Below are positions 1-7,984 of a DNA stretch of 64,000 nucleotides, piece after piece. The stretch's first letter is position 1, and each line of letters opens with the position of its first letter. Under the pieces are notes generated by a model that had not been told where the DNA came from, did not search any database, and saw only the letters and a list, made by a program, of their open reading frames with translations. Origin of the DNA: Embleya scabrispora (lineage in GTDB: Bacteria > Actinomycetota > Actinomycetes > Streptomycetales > Streptomycetaceae); the NCBI RefSeq assembly GCF_002024165.1, contig NZ_MWQN01000001.1:3761365-3825364 (forward strand), written 5' to 3'. A program made the translations under genes and the position numbers.

Positions 1-55
1 CCGAACCGCGACCGGGCGCATCGACCGCGACCGCATCGGCCCCGAGGAGCGCGTC

Positions 56-799
56 ATGACCGGCACCGCCACCGCCACCACCGCCACCGCCCGCCGGGTG
101 CTCGGCCAGTTGCGGCACGACCCGCGCACCGTCGCGCTGATGCTCCTGGTGCCGTGTGTGCTGCTCACGCTGCTGTACTGGCTCTACGACGACCGGCCGG
201 AGCAGTTCGACCACATCGGCGGGCCCCTGCTGGGGATCTTCCCGTTCGTGGTGATGTTCCTGGTCGCCTCGGTGGCCACGCTGCGCGAGCGCTCGACCGG
301 GACGCTGGAGCGGCTGCTCACCATGCCGATCGGCAAGATGCAGCTGATCGGCGGCTACGCGCTCGCGTTCGGGATCGTCGCGGTACTCCAGGCGGCGGTG
401 GCCACCGGGCTGGCGATCGGGCTGCTCGGTCTGGACGTGGTCGGGCCGACCTGGCTGATCCTGTGCGTCGCGGTCCTGAACGCGCTGCTCGGGATGGCCC
501 TGGGCCTGCTGGTGAGCGCGTTCGCCGACACCGAGTTCCAGGCGGTGCAGTTCCTGCCCGCGGTGATCCTGCCGCAGTTCCTGCTGTGCGGGCTGTTCGT
601 GCCGCGCGATCGTATGCAGCCGGTGCTCGAAGCGGTCTCCGACGTGCTTCCGCTGTCCTACGCGGTGGACGCGATGACCCGGCTGTCCACCGAGCACGAC
701 GTCTCCGGCCCGCTGCTTCGCGATGTCGCGGTGATCGCCGGCTGTGTGCTCGCCGCGCTCGGGCTCGGGGCGCTGACCCTGCGCCGACGCACTGCCTGA
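56..799 (+). CDS. ABC-2 type transporter permease (DrrB-like)
   Basis: A 247-residue integral membrane protein, probably the permease half of a drug or lipid exporter. Six hydrophobic segments are visible (about residues 24-42, 57-76, 97-120, 125-150, 166-185 and 220-242), with the HDPRT motif just before the first membrane helix that is typical of DrrB-like permeases. GAGGAG at 44-49 is a good ribosome binding site for this ATG. One upstream frame ends in TGA at 57-59, giving the ATGA overlap expected if the ATP-binding subunit lies just outside the window. However, the frame shared with the permease is also open to the window edge and has better third-position GC, so a longer N-terminus cannot be excluded. 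Substrate unknown. Confidence 0.85.
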   Translation: MTGTATATTATARRVLGQLRHDPRTVALMLLVPCVLLTLLYWLYDDRPEQFDHIGGPLLGIFPFVVMFLVASVATLRERSTGTLERLLTMPIGKMQLIGGYALAFGIVAVLQAAVATGLAIGLLGLDVVGPTWLILCVAVLNALLGMALGLLVSAFADTEFQAVQFLPAVILPQFLLCGLFVPRDRMQPVLEAVSDVLPLSYAVDAMTRLSTEHDVSGPLLRDVAVIAGCVLAALGLGALTLRRRTA

Positions 800-831
800 G
801 CGGCCCGGGAGCCGCGCCGGGGCCCACCCTC

Positions 832-854
832 GGACACGTGTCCGTACCGTACGG
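832..854. promoter_or_regulatory. Two adjacent palindromes upstream of proC
   Basis: GGACACGTGTCC (832-843) is a perfect 12-bp palindrome. It abuts CCGTAC-C-GTACGG (842-854), a second perfect dyad. Both lie in the 115-bp gap between the permease and proC. They could be a regulator site for proC or part of its promoter; no known factor is recognised. Confidence 0.3.
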
Positions 855-914
855 TGGCCATCGTGGGCACCTGGCGTGTCCCGACGGACCAGGAACGCGA
901 GAAAGTGTGGGGCC

Positions 915-1724
915 ATGGCTCAGCGGGTCGCCGTCGTCGGCACCGGGAAAATCGGTGAAGCGCTGTTGTCCGGGATGATCCGGGCGGGCAAGAGCCCCGA
1001 CGACCTCCTCGTCACCACCCGTCGCGCCGAGCGGGCCGAGGACCTGCGCCGCGGCTACGGCGTCGAGGCGGTGAGCAACGCCGAGGCCGCCAAGGCCGCC
1101 GACATCCTGATCCTGACCGTCAAGCCGCAGGACATGGGCGCGCTGATGGACGAACTGGCCCCACACGTACCCGCCGACCGGCTCGTGGTCAGCGGCGCTG
1201 CGGGCATCACCACCAAGTTCCTGGAGGCCCGCCTGGCCGCGGGCACCCCCGTGGTGCGCGTCATGTCCAACACCCCCGTGCTGGTGGACGAGGGGATGAG
1301 CGCGATCTCCGGCGGCGCGCACGCCACCGAGGCGCACCTGGAGCGGGTCGAGGAGATCTTCGGATCGGTCGGCAAGACCATCCGGGTCCCGGAGAAGCAG
1401 CAGGACGCGGTCACCGCGCTGTCCGGCTCGGGCCCGGCCTACTTCTACTTCCTGGTCGAGGCGATGACCGACGCCGGCATCCTGCTCGGCCTGCCGCGCG
1501 CCGCCGCGCACGACCTGATCGTGCAGGCCGCGATCGGGGCGTCGGTGATGCTGCGCGACTCGGGCGAGCACCCCACGCTGCTGCGCGAGGCGGTGACCTC
1601 GCCGGCCGGCACCACGATCGCGGCGATTCGCGAATTGGAGAACCACGGCGTGCGGGCCGCGCTGCTCGCCGCCCTGGAGGCCGCGAGCAACCGTTCGCAG
1701 GAGATCGCCGAGGGCCTGTCGTGA
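915..1724 (+). CDS. proC: Pyrroline-5-carboxylate reductase
   Basis: Catalyses the last step of proline synthesis, NAD(P)H-dependent reduction of 1-pyrroline-5-carboxylate, in the cytosol. The 269-residue product has the N-terminal Rossmann motif VVGTGKIGEALLSGMIRAG, the V(M)SNTP segment near residue 116, and the family signature around SGSGPAYFYFLVEAM followed by EAVTSPAGTT in the helical dimerisation domain. Length is normal for the family. ATG at 915 is chosen because the Rossmann strand starts five residues later, whereas the longer open frame from 876 adds an unrelated tail. The stop overlaps the GTG of the following HAD gene, implying translational coupling. Confidence 0.95.
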   Translation: MAQRVAVVGTGKIGEALLSGMIRAGKSPDDLLVTTRRAERAEDLRRGYGVEAVSNAEAAKAADILILTVKPQDMGALMDELAPHVPADRLVVSGAAGITTKFLEARLAAGTPVVRVMSNTPVLVDEGMSAISGGAHATEAHLERVEEIFGSVGKTIRVPEKQQDAVTALSGSGPAYFYFLVEAMTDAGILLGLPRAAAHDLIVQAAIGASVMLRDSGEHPTLLREAVTSPAGTTIAAIRELENHGVRAALLAALEAASNRSQEIAEGLS

Positions 1725-2368
1725 GACCGGAGCTGGTCCTGTTCGACAACGACGGCGTGCTGGTGGACAGCGAGCCGATCGCCAACCGGGTACTCGCCGC
1801 GCTGCTCACCGAACTCGGCGTGCCCACCGCCTACGAGGACTCGCTGCGCGACTACCTCGGCGGGACCATGGCCCGGGTGCACACGATCGTCCGCGAGCGG
1901 GACGGCGTGACGCTGCCCGAGGATTTCGATCACGTCTACCACGAGCGGGTGTTCGCCGGATTCCGGGCGGAACTCGAAGCGGTGCCGGGGGTCGTCGACG
2001 TACTGGCCGCGCTGGACGCCGCGGGCGTGCCGTACTGCCTGGCCTCCTCCGGTACGCACGAGCGGATCCGGCTCGCGCTGACCCGCACCGGGCTGATCGG
2101 GTGCTTCCCCGAATCGGTGATCTTCAGCAGCCAGGACGTCGCCCGGGGCAAACCCGCGCCGGACCTGTTCCTGCACGCGGCGGCGACCATGGGCGTCGAT
2201 CCCGCGCGCTGCGTAGTGGTCGAGGACAGCCCGCTGGGGGTCGAGGCCGCGCGGGCGGCCGGGATGACCGTGTACGGCCACGCCGCGATGACTCCGGCGG
2301 AACGACTCGCGGACGCCGACGCGCTGTTCAAGGACATGGCCGACCTGCCGGAACTATTGGGCATTTGA
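1721..2368 (+). CDS. HAD-superfamily hydrolase, phosphoglucomutase/phosphatase-like
   Basis: A 215-residue haloacid-dehalogenase-fold protein, most likely a small-molecule phosphatase or beta-phosphoglucomutase-like enzyme. Motif I is FDNDGVLVDSE near the N-terminus (nucleophile and acid Asp), motif II is the Ser in ASSGTHERI, motif III the Lys in RGKPAPDLF, and motif IV VVEDSPLGVEAARAAG. The insert between motifs I and II is the helical cap of subfamily I. It starts at GTG overlapping the proC stop (GTGA), so the two are co-translated. The same neighbour order with proC is known from streptomycetes. Substrate cannot be told from sequence. Confidence 0.85.
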   Translation: MRPELVLFDNDGVLVDSEPIANRVLAALLTELGVPTAYEDSLRDYLGGTMARVHTIVRERDGVTLPEDFDHVYHERVFAGFRAELEAVPGVVDVLAALDAAGVPYCLASSGTHERIRLALTRTGLIGCFPESVIFSSQDVARGKPAPDLFLHAAATMGVDPARCVVVEDSPLGVEAARAAGMTVYGHAAMTPAERLADADALFKDMADLPELLGI

Positions 2369-2370
2369 CG

Positions 2371-2402
2371 GATTTCGCCGGGTTTTGTCCGGTCGGCGAA
2401 TC
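2371..2402 (+). terminator. Hairpin terminator after the HAD gene
   Basis: GATTTCGCCG (2371-2380) pairs with CGGCGAATC (2394-2402) with one bulged T and a T-rich loop. It begins three bases past the HAD stop codon. There is no run of T after it, as usual in high-GC actinobacteria. Confidence 0.5.
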
Positions 2403-2416
2403 TGACGGTTCATCAA
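2402..2416. promoter_or_regulatory. Weak copy of the CTGAC-N5-GTCAG operator
   Basis: CTGACGGTTCATCAA differs at two positions from the operator at 27939-27953 (CTGACGGTCCATCAG) and shares its preceding AAT. It lies 55 bp before the MFS start. It could place that transporter in the same regulon as the catabolic genes beyond 25 kb, or be chance similarity. Confidence 0.35.
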
Positions 2417-2470
2417 AAGATCTCCTCGGGCCCTGTCCGTGGAAGTGACCCGTCGGTAGCGTGCTCGCCC

Positions 2471-3670
2471 ATGCGGGTGAGAGAACCGGCCGCCGGGTCG
2501 GCCAAGGACGAGACGCTGCGCCGTGCGCGGTTCAGCCTGCTCGCGTGTTTTTTGATCCAGGGCGCGTCCTTCGCGCTGCTCGTCACCCGGATCCCGGCGA
2601 TCCAGCGCCGCTACGACATGGGCGACGGCACGCTCACCGCGGTGCTCTCGGTGGTGCCGATCGTCGCGGGCGTGGGCAGCGTGATCGCGGGTGCCCTGGC
2701 CCGGCGGTTCGGCAGTCGTACCGTGCTGCGGGTGTCCCAGCCGATCGTCTGCGCCACCCTGATCGGGGTCGGCGCCGGGGACGGGCTGTGGCAGTTGGCC
2801 GTCGTGCTCTTCGTGTTCGGGCTGTCCCTGGGCGCGGTGGACGCCACGATGAACATGCAGGGCGTGGCGATCCAGGCGCGAGCGGGCCGCAGCATCATGC
2901 TCGGCTTCCACGCCTCGTACAGCCTCGGCGGCCTGGCCGGAGCGGGCGCGGCCGGGCTGTGCGCGTGGGGCGGGGTGCCGCTGGTCGCGATGTACGCGGG
3001 CGCCGCCGCGCTCACCGTGCCGGCCCTGCTCGTGGTCGGCCCCGGCTACCTGCGCGCGGACGACGCGCCGGCGGTCGCCGATCCGGAGCGGCCGCGCCGC
3101 ACCCTGCCCTGGCGTCCGCTGATCCCGCTGTGCCTGGTCATGACATTCGCCTACATCGGCGACTCGACGGTGGCCAACTGGAGCGCGGTCTACCTGGAGA
3201 AGGTGCTGGACAGCTCCGAGGCCTTCGCGGTGGTCCCCTACATCGCGTACATGGTCACCACCCTCGTCGGCCGCAGCGTCGGCGACCTCGCGGTGCGCCG
3301 CTGGGGCATGGTCGAGGTGGTCCGCGGCGGCGCGGTGGTCGCGGCGGCCGGCTTCGCGGTCGTACTCGCCGCTCCGCACGCCGCGGTGGGCCTGCTCGGC
3401 TTCGTGATCCTGGGCGTGGGGCTGTGCGTGCTGGTCCCGCAGACCTTCGCCGCGGGCGGACGGCAGTCGCCGGAGGACGCGGACGAGGCGGTCGCCCGGC
3501 TCAACATCTTCAACTATGTCGGCTTCCTGATCGGCACCCCGCTCGTGGGCGGGATCGCCGACCTGGCCTCGTTCCGCCTGGCGATGCTCGTGCCGCTGTT
3601 CCTGGTGCTCGCCGTGCTGCCGCTGGCCCGCGCCTTCGCTCCGCACGGTGAACCCGCTCACGACCGATGA
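2471..3670 (+). CDS. Major facilitator superfamily transporter
   Basis: A 399-residue integral membrane protein with about twelve hydrophobic segments in the 6+6 arrangement of the MFS. Cytoplasmic loops carry arginines (GALARRFGSR after helix 2, DLAVRRWG after helix 8), matching the family's loop 2-3 and 8-9 motifs. It most resembles the YbjJ/fucose-permease branch, but the substrate is unknown. The ATG sits eight bases after TAGCGT, a plausible -10 box, so the transcript may be leaderless. It is separated from the HAD gene by a hairpin and a possible operator, so it is probably its own transcription unit. Confidence 0.85.
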   Translation: MRVREPAAGSAKDETLRRARFSLLACFLIQGASFALLVTRIPAIQRRYDMGDGTLTAVLSVVPIVAGVGSVIAGALARRFGSRTVLRVSQPIVCATLIGVGAGDGLWQLAVVLFVFGLSLGAVDATMNMQGVAIQARAGRSIMLGFHASYSLGGLAGAGAAGLCAWGGVPLVAMYAGAAALTVPALLVVGPGYLRADDAPAVADPERPRRTLPWRPLIPLCLVMTFAYIGDSTVANWSAVYLEKVLDSSEAFAVVPYIAYMVTTLVGRSVGDLAVRRWGMVEVVRGGAVVAAAGFAVVLAAPHAAVGLLGFVILGVGLCVLVPQTFAAGGRQSPEDADEAVARLNIFNYVGFLIGTPLVGGIADLASFRLAMLVPLFLVLAVLPLARAFAPHGEPAHDR

Positions 3671-3702
3671 TCGGGAACCGGCCCGGACGGTAGCGTGACC
3701 GC

Positions 3703-4905
3703 ATGAGTCGAGCGGTGCACGTGCTGTGGGACGACGGGATGACCGGGTACGACTTCGGATCGTGGCACCCGATGAACCCGGTCCGGCTGCGCCTGACCAT
3801 CGACCTGATCCGCGCGTTCGGGCTGCACACCCTTCCCGAACTGCGGGTGTGCGCGCCGAAGTCGGCGACCGAGGCGGATCTGGCCTTGGTGCACACCGAC
3901 GCGTACACCGCCGCCGTGCGCGCCGCCTCCCTCGACCCCCGGATCGCCGACGGCACCTTCGGGTTCGGCACCGAGGACACCCCCGCCTTCGCCGGGATGC
4001 ACGAGGTGTCCGCGCTGATCGCGGGCGCCTCGATCGCCGCGGCCGAGGCGGTGTGGCGGGGGCCGGAACACCCCGACGGCGCGGACCACGCGATCAACTT
4101 CGCGGGCGGGCTGCACCACGCGATGCCCGACGCCGCGGCCGGGTTCTGCATCTACAACGACCCGGCGCTCGCGATCGCGCGCCTGCTCGAACTCGGCGCC
4201 GAGCGGGTCGCGTACGTGGACATCGACGTGCACCACGGCGACGGTGTGCAGCGGGCGTTCTGGGACGACCCGCGCGTGCTCACGATCAGCCTGCACGAGA
4301 GTCCGCGCTTCCTGTTTCCCGGCACCGGCTTCGCGAGCGAGGTCGGCGGGCCGGCCGCCGAGGGCTTCGCGGTCAACGTCGCGCTGCCGCCCGGCATCGC
4401 CGACGCCGCGTGGTTGCGCGCGTTCGACGCCGTGGTGCCGCCGCTGCTCGCGGACTTCCGCCCCGACGTGCTGGTCAGCCAGCACGGTACGGACACCCAC
4501 GTGGACGATCCGCTGGCCCACCTCGCGCTGAGCCTCGACGCGCAGCGCACCGCACACGCCGCGCTGCACGCGCTCGCCCACGAACACGCCGGCGGGCGCT
4601 GGATAGCCACCGGCGGCGGGGGCTACGCCACGGTCGACGTGGTGCCGCGCTCGTGGACGCACCTGGTGGCCGAGGCGGCCGGCCATGCCATCGAGCCCAC
4701 CCGCGAGGTGCCGCTCGACTGGCGCGAGGAGGTTCGGATGCTCACCCGCCAGGCCGGTCCGCACCGGATGACCGACGGTGGGACCGGCGATTTTCGGCCG
4801 TTTTCCACGGGCTACGACCCGGCGGACCGCACCGACCAATCGATTCTGGCCACTCGGCGGGCGGTCTTCCCGGCGCACGGCCTCGACCCGATGTTCGACC
4901 TGTGA
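3703..4905 (+). CDS. Histone-deacetylase-family hydrolase, AcuC-like
   Basis: A 400-residue zinc-dependent deacetylase of the arginase/deacetylase fold. The signature AGGLHHAMPDAAAGFCIYND, the metal ligand block VDIDVHHGDGVQ (about residues 170-180) and the C-terminal GGGGY loop are all present, so it should be catalytic. AcuC-type members deacetylate acetyl-CoA synthetase or polyamines; which applies here is not visible. ATG at 3703 follows TAGCGT by six bases, again suggesting a leaderless message. The next gene starts 58 bp downstream, so the two may form one transcription unit. Confidence 0.85.
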   Translation: MSRAVHVLWDDGMTGYDFGSWHPMNPVRLRLTIDLIRAFGLHTLPELRVCAPKSATEADLALVHTDAYTAAVRAASLDPRIADGTFGFGTEDTPAFAGMHEVSALIAGASIAAAEAVWRGPEHPDGADHAINFAGGLHHAMPDAAAGFCIYNDPALAIARLLELGAERVAYVDIDVHHGDGVQRAFWDDPRVLTISLHESPRFLFPGTGFASEVGGPAAEGFAVNVALPPGIADAAWLRAFDAVVPPLLADFRPDVLVSQHGTDTHVDDPLAHLALSLDAQRTAHAALHALAHEHAGGRWIATGGGGYATVDVVPRSWTHLVAEAAGHAIEPTREVPLDWREEVRMLTRQAGPHRMTDGGTGDFRPFSTGYDPADRTDQSILATRRAVFPAHGLDPMFDL

Positions 4906-4963
4906 CCCGGTGGTCCCGACGCCTGCGGTGACCCCGACCGACCCGTGACCCAAGGAGCTGTGC

Positions 4964-5782
4964 GTGACCGTTGCGGTTCCCACCCCCTCGGAGCTTCGCT
5001 CCCATCTCGTGCGCGGCCGGATCGCCGGCGACGTGGCGACCACGAGGGAGAACAACCTCCGGCACTACCGACTGATGAGCGAGCGGCATCCCGGCCATCT
5101 GTTCGGCCTGGAGCCGGACGGTCGGTGGACCGCGGACGACGTACTCGCGCTGATGGTGCGCCGTTGCGGAGTGGTGGCCGATCCGGCCCACCGCAGCGGG
5201 CAGGACACCATCGACCCGGATCTGACCGTGGCCGCGCTGGACGCGTACGCGGACCGGATCGCGCTCGCCGCCGAGCGTCGCGAGCGGGTGATCGTGGCCA
5301 CGGGCCACCCGAACGGGCTAGGCGATTGGTACCGCACACTGGCACGCGTGTTGCGCGAGGCGGGGTGTACGCTCCTGCGCCCCGCCGCCGGGTGGAGCTA
5401 TCGCACGCCCACGGCCGAGGGCGGGCAGGGTCGCGCGATCCGGTATCGGGACGACGTGGCGATGGTGGTGGACGACGCGGGAGATTTCCGACACACCCAC
5501 TCCGCGCGCGGGATCCGGGCGATGCTGGCCGAGTTGGCGGCCGGGTCCGAGCCGCTGCCGGATCTGCTGATCGGCGACCACGGTTGGGCCGGAGGCGCAG
5601 GTCAGGCGGGGGTTGCGGCGATCGGCCTCGCGGACTGCAACGACCCCGCGCTGTTCGTGGCGGCCGAGGAGGGGCGGGTCGAGGTGGTCGTTCCGCTGGA
5701 CGACAACGTGGCGCCACACCTGTACGAACCGGTCATGGCGTATCTGCTCGATCGGTCCGGACTGTCCGGAATCGATCGGTAA
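4964..5782 (+). CDS. Phosphatase-like protein of the streptomycete bldN region
   Basis: A 272-residue soluble protein of the kind annotated simply as phosphatase in streptomycetes. It carries VIVATGHPNGLGDWYRTLARVL near residue 110, repeated charged DDAGDFRH, and LLIGDHGW; these acidic and histidine-rich turns could be metal ligands. No classical phosphatase signature (HAD, PTP or calcineurin type) is obvious, so the enzymatic label rests on family memory. The GTG start is supported by AAGGAG 6 bp upstream. It directly precedes the small DNA-binding gene at 5929, an order conserved in streptomycetes. Confidence 0.65.
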   Translation: MTVAVPTPSELRSHLVRGRIAGDVATTRENNLRHYRLMSERHPGHLFGLEPDGRWTADDVLALMVRRCGVVADPAHRSGQDTIDPDLTVAALDAYADRIALAAERRERVIVATGHPNGLGDWYRTLARVLREAGCTLLRPAAGWSYRTPTAEGGQGRAIRYRDDVAMVVDDAGDFRHTHSARGIRAMLAELAAGSEPLPDLLIGDHGWAGGAGQAGVAAIGLADCNDPALFVAAEEGRVEVVVPLDDNVAPHLYEPVMAYLLDRSGLSGIDR

Positions 5783-5928
5783 AACAGCCTGATGGGCGAT
5801 TCAGGTGGGATAACTACTCCTCTTCCCCACTGGTACCACACGCCACTACTCTGGAGGGACGCACGTGCGTGTGGCAGTCGCCGGAGGGGAAGCCGGCGCC
5901 CGACGCGTGCTGAATGGTTCGGTGCGTC

Positions 5929-6132
5929 ATGGCTTCTGGAGAGAGGCCTCTCAACGAGGTCAACTTCTTGACTGTGGCCGAGGTGGCCGCGGTGATGCGG
6001 GTGTCCAAGATGACGGTGTATCGCCTGGTCCACAGTGGCGAGATGCCGGCCATCAGGGTTGGTCGGTCCTTCCGAGTTCCGGAGCAGGCCGTCCACGACT
6101 ACCTGCGAGACTCCTACGTGGAAACAGCGTAG
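5929..6132 (+). CDS. bdtA: BldC/BdtA-like excisionase-family DNA-binding protein
   Basis: A 67-residue MerR-like winged-helix DNA-binding domain with no other domain. The core FLTVAEVAAVMRVSKMTVYR followed by GEMPAIRVGRSFRVPEQ is the excisionase/BldC signature: helix-turn-helix, then a wing rich in Arg. It is very like the SCO3328/BdtA protein next to AURKAIKK in Streptomyces coelicolor. The start at 5929 (MASGERPLNEV) is preferred because relatives begin close to RPLNEV; an ATG at 5914 would add five residues, and neither has a clear Shine-Dalgarno. Probably a developmental or sigma-region regulator. Confidence 0.8.
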   Translation: MASGERPLNEVNFLTVAEVAAVMRVSKMTVYRLVHSGEMPAIRVGRSFRVPEQAVHDYLRDSYVETA

Positions 6133-6251
6133 GGGGGCATTACGGACCGCCTCGTTTAGAGGTGGGCCGGGGCGGCGAGTAGGCTGACCCCCAGTTGTGC
6201 GGGCTGATCCGGCTCCGCGCGGTAGAAACGTCACGTGAGCGAGGGTTGTCG

Positions 6252-6350
6252 GTGGGCTCTGTCATCAAGAAGCGTCGCAAGCGCATGGCGAAGAAGAAGC
6301 ACCGCAAGCTTCTCAAGAAGACGCGTGTGCAGCGTCGCAACAAGAAGTAG
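6252..6350 (+). CDS. 30S ribosomal protein bS22 / AURKAIKK small basic protein
   Basis: A 32-residue protein with GTG start: GSVIKKRRKRMAKKKHRK, then LLKKTRVQRRNKK to a TAG stop. More than half of the residues are Lys or Arg. It belongs to the tiny actinobacterial ribosome-associated AURKAIKK family, named after its usual motif, thought to sit in the 30S subunit like mycobacterial bS22. Its place between bdtA and the epimerase is the usual streptomycete one. It is followed by a strong hairpin terminator, so it is expressed as a short transcript. Confidence 0.9.
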   Translation: MGSVIKKRRKRMAKKKHRKLLKKTRVQRRNKK

Positions 6351-6382
6351 GCATCCCACCGGCTTGCGCCGCTGAAGCCTTG

Positions 6383-6430
6383 GGCGACCGCCCGCCGCGC
6401 TCCCGTTCGGGGGCGCGACGGGCGGTCGCC
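6383..6430 (+). terminator. Strong hairpin terminator after AURKAIKK
   Basis: GGCGACCGCCCG (6383-6394) is perfectly complementary to CGGGCGGTCGCC (6419-6430). The intervening 24 bases also fold (CGCGC against GCGCG). It begins 33 bp past the stop, with no T tract. Confidence 0.75.
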
Positions 6431-6439
6431 GTGCGTTCG

Positions 6440-6870
6440 GGCGCGTGCGCGCGCGGGGGGACGGTCGCGCCGGGGGCCGCGCCCCCGCGCCCCGGGCTGC
6501 GGCGCCCTGGGCCCGGCCCCTCGGCCCTGGTGGCCCAGGTCGGAGGTGCTCCGGGTCCGGTCTCCGCCGGGCCTTGGTGCTCCGGGGCGTGGATGTCCCG
6601 GGTCTGGTCTCCGCTGGGGCTTGGTGCTACGGGTCCTCGTGTCCTGGGCCCGGCTCCTTGGCCCCCGGTCCTGTTGCCCCGGGCCCTGGATGCCTCCGGG
6701 TCCGGTCTCCGCCGGGGCTTGGGGCTTCGGGGTCTGGTGTTCTGGGCCCGGCTCCCGGGCCTTGGTGGCCCTGGGGTTTTTGGGCCCTGGCGCCGTGGGC
6801 CCGGCTTCCGGCGCCTTGGCCTCGCGCCCTGGGGTGGTGCTCGGGGTCGGCGCTTCGGGTTTTTGGGGTG
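6440..6870. repeat. Degenerate GC-rich tandem repeats
   Basis: This 600-bp gene-free gap before the epimerase is built from imperfect copies of a few blocks. GGTCTCCGCYGGGSCTTGG occurs around 6557, 6608 and 6706. CTGGGCCCGGCTCC or close variants occur around 6507, 6647, 6745 and 6790. Open frames here contain only Gly, Pro, Leu, Arg, Ala and Trp in monotonous order and lack a ribosome binding site, so I do not call a gene. Confidence 0.6.
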
Positions 6871-6946
6871 CGTACGGTTACGTTGGGGGGCGCTTACCGT
6901 AGGGGTTCGCGTTGTGTTGGTGCGGGCTGGTTGGGGAGGGCGCAGC

Positions 6947-7984
6947 ATGGGGCGTGTCGTCCTGGTTACCGGGGTTGCCGGGGATCCGGGGGCCGGGTTC
7001 GTGCGGATGATTCGCGATGAGCCCGATGTCGACCGAGTGATCGGGGTCGACATGGTCGCGCCCGCTTCGGAGCCGCCGGCCGGGGTGGACTTCGTGCTCG
7101 CCGATATTCGCAACCCGATGATCGCCAAGGTGGTCGCCTCGGCCGCGGTGGACACCGTGGTGCACCTGAGTCCCAGTGAGTTGCCGCCGGTCCGGGGCGG
7201 AGCGGTCTCGATCAAGGAGACCAACGTCATCGGCACCATGCAGCTGCTCGCCGCGTGCCAGAAGGCGCCGTCGATCCGCCGCCTGGTGGTGCGCTCGACC
7301 ACCGCCGTCTACGGCGGTTCGCCGCGCGATCCCGCGCTGTTCGCGGAGGACACCGAACCGCGCGTGCAGCCCTCGGCCGGCTGGGCCAAGGACGCCGTCG
7401 AGATAGAGGGCTACGTGCGCGGCTTCGCCCGGCGCCGGCCGGATGTCGCCGTCACCGTCCTGCGGTTCGCGCCGCTGCTCGGGCCGCGCACCGACTCGCC
7501 GATGGGCGCCTACTTCGCGCTGCCGGTGCTGCCCACGCTGCTCGGCTACGATCCGCGTCTGCAGTTCGTGCACGAGGACGACCTGCGCGAGGCGCTGCGG
7601 ATCGCGATGCTCGCCGATCGACCGGGCACGTACAACATCGCCGCCGAGGGGGTGCTGTTCCTGTCCCAGGCGGCGCGCCGACTGGGCCGACCGGTGGTGC
7701 CGTTCCCGGCGGCGGCGGTGGGTCTGGTCAATCAGGGTTTGCGGCGCGCGGGTTCGGTGCACCTGTCCGCCGAGCAGGTGCGCCTGCTCACCCACGGGCG
7801 CGTGGTGGACCCCGCGCGGGCCCGGGAGAAACTGGGTTTCGTCGCGGCCAGGAGCACGGCCGAGACGTTCGCCGACTATGCCGAGGGTCGTCGTTCGACC
7901 GGCCTGCTCGACCCGAGGCGCCTGGCCCAGGTGCCCGATCGACTCGCCGACCTGCTGCTCACCAGGAGGAACCCCGATGGGTGA
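6947..7984 (+). CDS. NAD-dependent epimerase/dehydratase-family protein (atypical SDR)
   Basis: A 345-residue extended-SDR protein with an N-terminal Rossmann fold (VVLVTGVAGDPGAGFVRMIR), the DIRNPMIAKVVASAAVDTVVHLS cofactor-loop region and a C-terminal substrate domain. At the catalytic site, where extended SDRs have YxxxK, the sequence reads PSAGWAKD: the Lys is kept but Ala stands in the Tyr position, so it may not be an active oxidoreductase. The ATG at 6947 follows GGGGAGGG by six bases and starts the Rossmann strand directly. It overlaps the acyltransferase start by 8 bp; together they form a two-gene operon conserved beside rsbN/bldN in streptomycetes. Confidence 0.85.
   Translation: MGRVVLVTGVAGDPGAGFVRMIRDEPDVDRVIGVDMVAPASEPPAGVDFVLADIRNPMIAKVVASAAVDTVVHLSPSELPPVRGGAVSIKETNVIGTMQLLAACQKAPSIRRLVVRSTTAVYGGSPRDPALFAEDTEPRVQPSAGWAKDAVEIEGYVRGFARRRPDVAVTVLRFAPLLGPRTDSPMGAYFALPVLPTLLGYDPRLQFVHEDDLREALRIAMLADRPGTYNIAAEGVLFLSQAARRLGRPVVPFPAAAVGLVNQGLRRAGSVHLSAEQVRLLTHGRVVDPARAREKLGFVAARSTAETFADYAEGRRSTGLLDPRRLAQVPDRLADLLLTRRNPDG

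Noticed and set aside
5783-5820. CCTGA-N8-TCAGG dyad upstream of bdtA as a regulon operator
   Set aside because: Spacing is eight, not five, and the arms do not match the CTGAC consensus.
6380-6946. A long N-terminal extension of the epimerase gene through the GC-rich repeats
   Set aside because: It would add 189 residues of Gly/Pro/Leu/Arg low complexity. A perfect Shine-Dalgarno and the Rossmann strand start at 6947.
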